From positions 1 through 41,866 of the forward strand of contig NZ_JACCPY010000033.1 of assembly GCF_013426975.1 (NCBI RefSeq): a stretch of 41,866 nt of DNA. The letters are read 5' to 3'. Source of the DNA: Sphaerotilus sulfidivorans (lineage in GTDB: Bacteria; Pseudomonadota; Gammaproteobacteria; Burkholderiales; Burkholderiaceae_C). How positions within the stretch are numbered: position 1 is the first letter of the stretch; each line of letters opens with the position of its first letter. The translations under genes were made by a program, and so were the position numbers. Of this stretch, positions 35,911 through 41,866 are shown in pieces. The notes below the pieces were generated by a model. That model was given only the letters and a program-made list of their open reading frames with translations, did not search any database and was not told the DNA's origin.

Positions 35911-36138
35911 GTGGCGGTGCTTTCCCGGATCTGATCCGGCCAGAAGGGTGAGTGTCTGGATTTTCTGCGGTTCGTGCGCTTGTGCCGCTGAAATGCGGCC
36001 GGTCCGGGCCGGTGCAATGCACTGCGACGTCGCTGGCGGGAAGGATGTCACGATCCGCCGATCCCCTGAGCGGGTCAGGGTTTCCATGGGCTGGCACGGC
36101 CCTTGCGATTTCCTGAGCAAGCCACAGGAGATCTTGGA
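35911..36138. other. Intergenic region rarA-livH with palindromes and a sigma-54 promoter
   Basis: The 228 bases contain no gene. CCGGATC-T-GATCCGG at 35925-35939 is a perfect hairpin just after rarA without a T-run. GTGCAATGCAC at 36012-36022 is an 11-base palindrome about 80 bases upstream of the sigma-54-type promoter at 36092, a position where enhancer-binding proteins bind. Which activator uses it, if any, cannot be told. Confidence 0.55.
36092..36107 (+). promoter_or_regulatory. Sigma-54 (RpoN) promoter upstream of livHMGF
   Basis: TGGCACGGCCCTTGCG matches the RpoN consensus TGGCACG-N4-TTGC closely, with GG at 36093-36094 (-24) and GC at 36105-36106 (-12) at the correct spacing. The predicted start is near 36118, about 20 bases before the livH ATG and ahead of its AGGAG. 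This implies activation by an enhancer-binding protein, probably NtrC-type nitrogen control, which is inference. Confidence 0.8.
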
Positions 36139-37074
36139 ATGGACATCTTTGTACAGCAGATCATCAACGGTCTGGTGCTCGGGAGCATGTATGCGCTCGT
36201 GGCACTGGGCTACACGATGGTCTACGGCATCATCAGCCTGATCAACTTCGCGCACGGCGAAGTGCTCATGGTCGGCGCCATGGTCAGCTGGACCGTCGCG
36301 ACCTTTCTGCTGGATACCGCCTCGCCCATGCCGGGCTGGCTGATCATGCTGATCTCGGCGATCGCCGCGATCATCGTCTGCGCGGCGCTGAACTACTCCA
36401 TCGAGAAGATCGCCTACCGGCCGCTGCGCAACGCGCCGCGCCTGGCGCCGCTGATCACCGCGATGGGCATGAGCCTGCTGCTGCAGACGCTGGCGATGAT
36501 CATCTGGAAGCCGAATCCGAAGCCCTATCCGCAGCTGCTGCCGGTCGAGGTGTTCTTCCTGTGGGAGGACGGCCCGGTCATCACGCTGACCCAGGTGCTG
36601 ATCCTGGTGATCACCGCGGTGGTGCTGACCGGTCTGCTGTGGCTGGTCAACAAGACCAAGCTCGGCCGCGCGATGCGCGCCACCGCCGAGAACCCGCGTG
36701 TCGCCGGCCTGATGGGCGTGCGCCCCGACCACATCATCAGCGCGACCTTCATCATCGGCGCGGCGCTGGCGGCCATCGCCGGCATCATGTGGGCGGCCAA
36801 CTACGGCACGCTGCAGCACAGCATGGGCTTCATGCCCGGCCTGAAGGCCTTCACCGCCGCGGTGTTCGGCGGCATCGGCAACCTGACCGGCGCGATGGTC
36901 GGCGGCGTGCTGCTCGGCCTGATCGAGGCGCTGGGCGCCGGCTACCTGGGTGACCTGACCGGCGGCCTGTTCGGCAGCCACTATGTCGAGATCTTCGCCT
37001 TCCTGGTGCTGATCCTGGTCCTGACGCTGCGCCCGAGCGGCCTGATGGGCGAGCGTGTCGCCGATCGCGCCTGA
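36139..37074 (+). CDS. livH: Branched-chain amino-acid ABC transporter permease LivH
   Basis: The 311-residue inner-membrane protein has about eight hydrophobic segments. It carries the LivH hallmark NGLVLGSMYALVALGYTMVYGI near its start, then INFAHGE, RATAENPRVAGLMGV (the cytoplasmic coupling loop), and a C-terminal LTLRPSGLMGERV. It forms the channel with LivM. The ATG has AGGAG about eight bases upstream and follows a sigma-54-type promoter. The first gene of livHMGF, it is not preceded by a periplasmic binding protein gene. Confidence 0.95.
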   Translation: MDIFVQQIINGLVLGSMYALVALGYTMVYGIISLINFAHGEVLMVGAMVSWTVATFLLDTASPMPGWLIMLISAIAAIIVCAALNYSIEKIAYRPLRNAPRLAPLITAMGMSLLLQTLAMIIWKPNPKPYPQLLPVEVFFLWEDGPVITLTQVLILVITAVVLTGLLWLVNKTKLGRAMRATAENPRVAGLMGVRPDHIISATFIIGAALAAIAGIMWAANYGTLQHSMGFMPGLKAFTAAVFGGIGNLTGAMVGGVLLGLIEALGAGYLGDLTGGLFGSHYVEIFAFLVLILVLTLRPSGLMGERVADRA

Positions 37075-37096
37075 CGCCGTCCGAGGAGAGACTCAC

Positions 37097-38188
37097 ATGC
37101 AACACATGGACAAGACCAAGCAGATCGTCGTCTTCCTGCTGGCGGCGGTCGCGCTGCTGGCCCTGCCGCTGGTGGTGGCGCAGTTCGGCCAGGGCTGGGT
37201 GCGCATCATGGCGCTGGCGCTGCTGTACGTGATGCTGGCCCTGGGCCTGAACATCGTCGTCGGCTACGCCGGCCTGCTCGACCTGGGCTATGTCGCCTTC
37301 TATGCCGTCGGGGCCTATCTGTACGCGCTGGTGGCCTCGCCGCACCTGATGGAGAACTTCGAGTCCATCCGGGCGGCCTATCCGGACGGGATGCATTTCC
37401 CGATCTGGGCGGTGGTGCCGATCGCCGCGGCGGTCGCGGCGGTCTGCGGCATGCTGCTGGGCGCGCCGACGCTGAAGCTGCGCGGCGATTACCTGGCCAT
37501 CGTCACGCTGGGCTTCGGCGAGATCATCCGGGTGTTCATGAACAACCTGGAGCATCCGGTCAACATCACCAACGGTCCGCGCGGCATCAGCCAGATCGAT
37601 CCGATCAGCATCGGCGGCGTGAGCTTCGGCAAGCCGCTGGAACTGTTCGGCCACAGCTTCCCGTCGGTGACGCTGTACTACTACCTGTTCCTGACGCTGG
37701 TGATCTTCACCGTCATCATCTGCCACCGCATCGAGACCTCCCGCATCGGCCGGGCCTGGATGGCGGTGCGCGAGGACGAGATCGCCGCCAAGGCGATGGG
37801 CCTGAACACCCGCAACCTGAAGCTGCTGGCCTTCGGCATGGGCGCCACCTTCGGCGGCGTGTCGGGCTCGATGTTCGCGGCCTTCCAGGGCTTCATCTCG
37901 CCGGAGTCGTTCACGCTGGCCGAGTCGATCATGATCGTCGCGATGGTGGTGCTGGGCGGCATCGGCCACATTCCCGGCGTGATCCTGGGCGCGGTGATGC
38001 TGGCGGCGCTGCCGGAGGTGCTGCGCTATGTCGCCGGCGACATCCAGGCGATGACCGGCGGCCGTCTCGACGCCGCCATCCTGCGCCAGCTGCTGATCGC
38101 GCTGGCGATGATCTCGATCATGCTGCTGCGTCCGCGCGGCCTGTGGCCGGCGCCCGAGCATGGCAAGGCCGCCCCGGTCGCCAAGTGA
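37097..38188 (+). CDS. livM: Branched-chain amino-acid ABC transporter permease LivM
   Basis: The 363-residue permease has multiple hydrophobic helices and the family motifs LGLNIVVGYAGLLDLGYVAFYAVGAY and LRGDYLAIVTLGFGEIIR. The coupling segment GRAWMAVREDEIAAKAMGLN and GGIGHIPGVILGA follow. The second membrane subunit of the importer, it starts 22 bases after livH with GAGGAG upstream. The annotated start MQHMDKTKQ is short before the first helix, as is usual. Confidence 0.95.
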   Translation: MQHMDKTKQIVVFLLAAVALLALPLVVAQFGQGWVRIMALALLYVMLALGLNIVVGYAGLLDLGYVAFYAVGAYLYALVASPHLMENFESIRAAYPDGMHFPIWAVVPIAAAVAAVCGMLLGAPTLKLRGDYLAIVTLGFGEIIRVFMNNLEHPVNITNGPRGISQIDPISIGGVSFGKPLELFGHSFPSVTLYYYLFLTLVIFTVIICHRIETSRIGRAWMAVREDEIAAKAMGLNTRNLKLLAFGMGATFGGVSGSMFAAFQGFISPESFTLAESIMIVAMVVLGGIGHIPGVILGAVMLAALPEVLRYVAGDIQAMTGGRLDAAILRQLLIALAMISIMLLRPRGLWPAPEHGKAAPVAK

Positions 38189-38207
38189 TCCCCAGGAGAA
38201 GCACCTC

Positions 38208-38999
38208 ATGAGCAACAGCACGCAATCCGAGATCGTCCTCGAGGTCAAGGGCGTCTCCAAGCGCTTCGGCGGCCTGCAGGCCCTCTCCGACGTCGGCATC
38301 ACCATCCGCAAGGGTCAGGTCTACGGTCTGATCGGCCCGAACGGCGCCGGCAAGACGACCTTCTTCAACGTCATCACCGGTCTGTACACGCCGGACGGCG
38401 GCACCTTCCAGCTCGGCGGCGCGCCCTACACGCCCACCGCCGTGCACGAGGTGGCCGCGGCCGGCATCGCGCGCACCTTCCAGAACATCCGGCTCTTCCC
38501 CGAGATGACCGCGCTGGAGAACGTGATGGTCGGCCGCCATGTGCGCACGAAGTCGGGTCTGATCGGCGCGATCTTCCGCACGCCCGGATTCAAGGCCGAG
38601 GAGGCCGCGATCGCGAAGCGCGCGCAGGAACTGCTCGACTATGTCGGCATCGGCAAGTACGCCGAGTTCAAGTCGCGCACCCTGAGCTACGGCGACCAGC
38701 GTCGCCTGGAGATCGCCCGTGCGCTGGCCACCGATCCGAAGCTGATCGCGCTCGACGAGCCGGCCGCCGGCATGAACGCCACCGAGAAGGTGGTGCTGCG
38801 CGAGCTGATCGACCGCATCCGCAAGGACGGCCGCACTATCCTGATCATCGAGCACGACGTGAAGCTGATGATGGGCCTGTGCGACCGGCTGACGGTGCTC
38901 GACTACGGCAAGCAGATCGCCGAAGGCACCGCGGCCGAAGTGCAGAAGAACGAGAAGGTGATCGAGGCCTACCTCGGCACCGGCCACAAGGCCCACTGA
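38208..38999 (+). CDS. livG: Branched-chain amino-acid ABC transporter ATP-binding protein LivG
   Basis: The 263-residue ATPase energises the Liv importer. Walker A GPNGAGKTTFFN lies around residue 45, and the signature is LSYGDQRRLEIARAL, the LivG-type variant of LSGGQ. Walker B is LIALDEPAAGMN, and the switch His lies in IIEHDVKLMM. LivG-type ATPases have the GLYTPDGG insert seen here. It lies 19 bases after livM with AGGAGA upstream of the ATG. Confidence 0.95.
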   Translation: MSNSTQSEIVLEVKGVSKRFGGLQALSDVGITIRKGQVYGLIGPNGAGKTTFFNVITGLYTPDGGTFQLGGAPYTPTAVHEVAAAGIARTFQNIRLFPEMTALENVMVGRHVRTKSGLIGAIFRTPGFKAEEAAIAKRAQELLDYVGIGKYAEFKSRTLSYGDQRRLEIARALATDPKLIALDEPAAGMNATEKVVLRELIDRIRKDGRTILIIEHDVKLMMGLCDRLTVLDYGKQIAEGTAAEVQKNEKVIEAYLGTGHKAH

Positions 39000-39032
39000 G
39001 CCCGGCTTGATCGCACAGGAAAGCAGACCATC

Positions 39033-39770
<738 letters not shown>

Positions 39771-39797
39771 GTCGTCCGGCGGGGAGGGCCGGTCCTG

Positions 39798-40853
39798 ATG
39801 AAGATCTTCCGCAACGCCCTCTACCGCCGCCATGACGCGCGCCTGGAGATGTACCGTGGCCGCCTCGTACCCTGTCACGAGACGCCCGCGCGGCTGGACC
39901 ATGTGCTGGCCGAGCTGGCGCGCCGGCCGGTCGGCGCGCTGCGCGATCCGGTCCCGGATGATGCCGGGCTGGACGCGGCGCTGGCGGCGATCCATGCGCC
40001 GCGCTACCTCGACTTCCTGGCCGGTGCCTGGGACGAGTGGGTGGCGCTCGATCCGGCCAACGCCGGCACCGACATCCTGCCGGCGGTCTGGCCGGTGCGG
40101 GGCTTTCGCGCCGACGTGCTGCCCGAGAGCTTCGCCGCGCGCATCGGCCTGTTCTCCTTCGATGCCGGCAGCCCCGTCATGGCCGGCACCTGGGCGGCGG
40201 CCCGCGAGGGCGCGGCCTGCGCCCGCTCTGCCGCGCTGGCGGTGTCGGGTGGCGAGCGCGCCGCCTTCGCGCTGACCCGTCCGCCCGGCCACCACGCCGG
40301 GCCGGACTTCTTCGGCGGCTACTGCTTCCTCAACAACGCCGCGCTGGCGGCGCAGACGCTGCGCGACCACGGCGCGGCTCGGGTGGCGGTGCTCGATGTC
40401 GACTACCACCACGGCAACGGCACGCAGACCATCTTCTACGGCCGCGATGACGTGCTGACGGTGTCGCTGCACGGCGATCCGCGCACCGAATATCCCTTCT
40501 TTCTCGGTCACGCCGACGAGCGCGGCGAGGGCGCCGGCCTGGGTGCGAACCTGAACCTGCCGTTGCCGCGCGGCACCTCGGCCACGACCTGGTTCGAGGC
40601 GCTCGAGGCCGGCCTGGCCGCGGTGGCCGCCCACCGCGCCGAGGCGCTGGTGGTGGCGCTGGGCGTCGACACCTTCGAGGGCGACCCGATCTCGGGCTTC
40701 CACCTGCGCGCCGACGACTACCTGCGCCTGGGCGAGCGCCTGGCGCGTGCCGGCCTGCCGGTGGTGCTGACGATGGAGGGCGGCTACGCGGTCGCCGAGG
40801 TCGGCGTCAATGTGGTCAATGTGCTCGAAGGCTTCAGGGCGGCTGCCGGCTGA
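39798..40853 (+). CDS. Histone deacetylase-family acetylpolyamine amidohydrolase
   Basis: The 351-residue zinc hydrolase has the HDAC-fold signatures RPPGHHAGPDFFGGYCFLNN (His165/His166), VLDVDYHHGNGTQTIFY (zinc ligands Asp202 and His204) and GVDTFEGDPISGF (third ligand Asp in GVDTFEGD). The N-terminal MKIFRNALYRRH resembles acetylpolyamine amidohydrolases (AphA/AphB), which deacetylate acetylputrescine or acetylcadaverine. It starts 27 bases after livF on the same strand and probably belongs to that operon, which suggests nitrogen scavenging. The specific substrate is not established. Confidence 0.9.
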   Translation: MKIFRNALYRRHDARLEMYRGRLVPCHETPARLDHVLAELARRPVGALRDPVPDDAGLDAALAAIHAPRYLDFLAGAWDEWVALDPANAGTDILPAVWPVRGFRADVLPESFAARIGLFSFDAGSPVMAGTWAAAREGAACARSAALAVSGGERAAFALTRPPGHHAGPDFFGGYCFLNNAALAAQTLRDHGAARVAVLDVDYHHGNGTQTIFYGRDDVLTVSLHGDPRTEYPFFLGHADERGEGAGLGANLNLPLPRGTSATTWFEALEAGLAAVAAHRAEALVVALGVDTFEGDPISGFHLRADDYLRLGERLARAGLPVVLTMEGGYAVAEVGVNVVNVLEGFRAAAG

Positions 40854-40883
40854 GGTGAGTGCCTGACACCGTAAGCTCCCCCG

Positions 40884-41432
40884 TCAAGCAGACAGCTGAT
40901 TCCCAGAGTCTGCGGCGGTTGTGGTGATCAATCGGGGCATGAACTGCCTGGGTGGCTTGCCGCCCAGGGCGTCATGCGGTCGGTATTCGTTGTACTGGGT
41001 CAGCCAGTCGTCGGCGATGGCCTGGACCTGCCCGGTGGAATTGAACAGCCAGGCGTCGAGCACTTCGGTGCGGAAGGTGCGGTTGAAGCGCTCGACGTAG
41101 GCGTTCTGGTTGGGCTCGCCGGGCTCGATGTGGTTCAGCGCGATGCCTCGGCGCTGGGCCCACGCGACGAATTCGCGGCTGCTCATCTCCGGCCAGCGCC
41201 TCGCGGTTGGCCTCGTCGATCACGTTGAGGGTGCGGAACCGCCGGCCGTCGTAGAGCACGTCGTGCATGAAATCCAGCGCCCAGCCCTGGTTGACGCAGG
41301 CGTCTGCCGTACGCCGCCCGCGACAAGCCTGTGGCTCTGCAGGCTCGTGTGACCGGCAGGCGATGCTCGGTCACCATGGCCGAGACCACCTGCCGCTTCG
41401 CGGACGGCGTCAGAATTTTTTTGCCAGCACGT
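40884..41432 (-). pseudogene. IS3-family orfB (integrase), deleted and frameshifted
   Basis: Three separate frames carry pieces of one transposase. The first is KKILTPSAKRQVV to RATGLSRAAYGR (about 41420-41320), the second WALDFMHDVLYDGRRFRTLNV (about 41290-41195), and the third SSREFVAWAQRRGIALNHIE through FNRTFRTEVLDAW to the TGA at 40884. The first DDE Asp and the final Glu (NAYVERF) remain, but the region with the second Asp (DNGPE) is gone. It cannot make an active transposase. Confidence 0.88.
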
Positions 41433-41616
41433 CCTTGATCGCCGCGTTCTCCAGCGCCAGGTCCGAGACCGTCGCGCCGGCGTATTTGCTCTTCCACGCG
41501 TAGTACGTCGGCGCGCTGATGCCGCGCTTGCGGCACACCTCGGCCACCGGCAGCCCGGCCTCTCCTTCTTTCAGGATCGCCACGATCTGGCTCTCGCTGA
41601 ACTTGCTCTTCCTCAT
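41410..41616 (-). pseudogene. IS3-family orfA, with internal in-frame deletion
   Basis: The 68-residue product starts MRKSKFSESQIVAILKEGEAG and has the HTH (EVCRKRGISAPTYYAWKSKY). It then jumps from VSDL directly to ALENAAIKDVL. Intact relatives have roughly 20 more residues here (a leucine-zipper stretch ending ADL before ALENAAIKD). An A7 run at 41415-41421, near the stop, matches the site of programmed -1 frameshifting into orfB in this family. Confidence 0.82.
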
Positions 41617-41684
41617 CGGCTCGCTCCTTTCGGACTGGGCCGCATTCTCTGGTTTCGGCTGTCTACTTGCAGGGGGAGCTTACG

Positions 41685-41740
41685 AATCGTCGCAAGTCCT
41701 TGTCGGGCAACGGTTTGTGTTGGATTGCATGGTTTTGAGG
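41685..41740. other. Short spacer between two insertion sequences
   Basis: This 56-base segment between the IS3-type right end and the IS5-type left end has no gene or hairpin that I can support. It is probably chromosomal or older IS remnant DNA. Confidence 0.4.
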
Positions 41741-41866
41741 GGCTCTGTTGCACAAAGCGAGCGTCCGAGCGCTCGTAGACTGACGCGGTGAGCGAAGCCA
41801 AGAAGAAGCGGACGAAGTACCGCACGACGAACTGGAAGGCCTACAACGCGGCGCTGAAGGCGCGGG
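41741..41866 (+). mobile_element. Left end of an IS5-family element, truncated by the window edge
   Basis: GGCTCTGTTGCACAAA at 41741-41756 resembles the terminal inverted repeats of IS5-family (IS903/IS427-like) elements. It is followed after about 47 bases by the start of a matching transposase. The right end is outside the window. Confidence 0.75.
41788..41866 (+). CDS. IS5-family transposase, N-terminus only (cut by window)
   Basis: A GTG start opens a frame running off the window edge. It encodes 26 residues including KKKRTKYRTTNWKAYNAAL. The KYR-x-TNW-x-xYN-x-AL pattern is the typical N-terminus of IS5-family (IS903-like) DDE transposases. Its position about 47 bases inside the terminal repeat fits the family. 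Whether the rest is intact cannot be seen. Confidence 0.8.
   Translation, partial: MSEAKKKRTKYRTTNWKAYNAALKAR

Larger units (their letters stand above)
40870..41684 (-). mobile_element. Decayed IS3-family (IS407-group-like) element, internally deleted
   Basis: The terminal inverted repeats 40870-40896 and 41658-41684 both begin CGTAAGCTCCCCC and match at 24 of 27 positions. They enclose an orfA/orfB pair on the minus strand. The element is only about 815 bp, whereas intact relatives are near 1.2 kb. Several internal deletions account for the difference. No target-site duplication is visible in the flanks (ACAC versus AATC). It lies 16 bases beyond the HDAC-family stop. Confidence 0.85.

Noticed and set aside
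36012-36022. NtrC binding site at GTGCAATGCAC
   Set aside because: The half-sites are in the wrong order and spacing for the TGCACC-N5-GGTGCA consensus. It is kept only as an unassigned palindrome.
34507-36981. An 824-codon minus-strand frame spanning rarA to livH
   Set aside because: It runs across an intergenic region with a sigma-54-type promoter and has only composition-driven openness.
40866-41688. Target-site duplication of the IS3-type element
   Set aside because: The bases next to the two terminal repeats differ (ACAC/AATC, and CACC/GAAT with a one-base shift).

Overview
The window is a GC-rich chromosomal segment of a betaproteobacterium, most likely Burkholderiales (Leptothrix/Sphaerotilus/Rubrivivax-like). 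This rests on codon usage, on gene order such as fkpB-ispH-serS, yicC-gmk-rpoZ-spoT and ftsK-lolA-rarA, on livHMGF and on the DUF3717 protein. The taxon is an inference from gene content. Nearly all of the window is dense housekeeping DNA. Both ends are insertion-sequence material.

Layout. 1-125: tail of an IS3-family element. 320-3294 (minus strand): fkpB-ispH-serS-tRNA-Ser(CGA), ending in a strong terminator. 3345-4681 (plus): radC and an Smr-domain gene. 4709-5116 (minus): truncated globin. 5163-6874 (minus): a GGDEF diguanylate cyclase overlapping an FlhG-like ATPase, divergent from cheD-cheB (7058-9000). 8969-11608 (minus): rph-rdgB-hemW. 11723-13695 (minus): Ser/Thr kinase and PP2C phosphatase, divergent from yicC-gmk-rpoZ-spoT (13725-18042). 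18051-18620 (minus): greB. 18903-22256 (plus): a signalling chain made of an HTH protein with a degenerate receiver, a stand-alone receiver, an OmpR-type regulator and a histidine kinase. 22195-23166 (minus): a DUF3717-DUF1289 protein and a YidB/DUF937 protein. 23330-26724 (plus): purN, an RsmB-type RNA methyltransferase and a fatty-acid desaturase. 26749-28404 (minus): a FimV-like membrane protein. 28626-30187 (minus): rpmG, rpmB and trxB. 30435-35910 (plus): a Crp/Fnr regulator, then ftsK-lolA-rarA. 36092-40853 (plus): a sigma-54-type promoter followed by livHMGF and an acetylpolyamine amidohydrolase/HDAC-family gene. 40870-41684: a decayed IS3-family element with internal deletions. 41741-end: the start of an IS5-family element.

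Functional themes are translation and its quality control (serS with its cognate tRNA, rpmBG, rsmB-like, greB), nucleotide and stringent metabolism (gmk, spoT, rdgB, purN, rph), motility control (flhG-like, diguanylate cyclase, cheD, cheB, FimV-like), phosphosignalling (kinase/phosphatase, two-component cluster) and nitrogen/amino-acid uptake. I found no CRISPR array, prophage or obvious defence island. The least explained items are the sigma-54-type promoter ahead of livHMGF, the HTH protein whose receiver has lost its acidic pocket and lysine, the FimV-like protein, and the microhomology-deleted IS.
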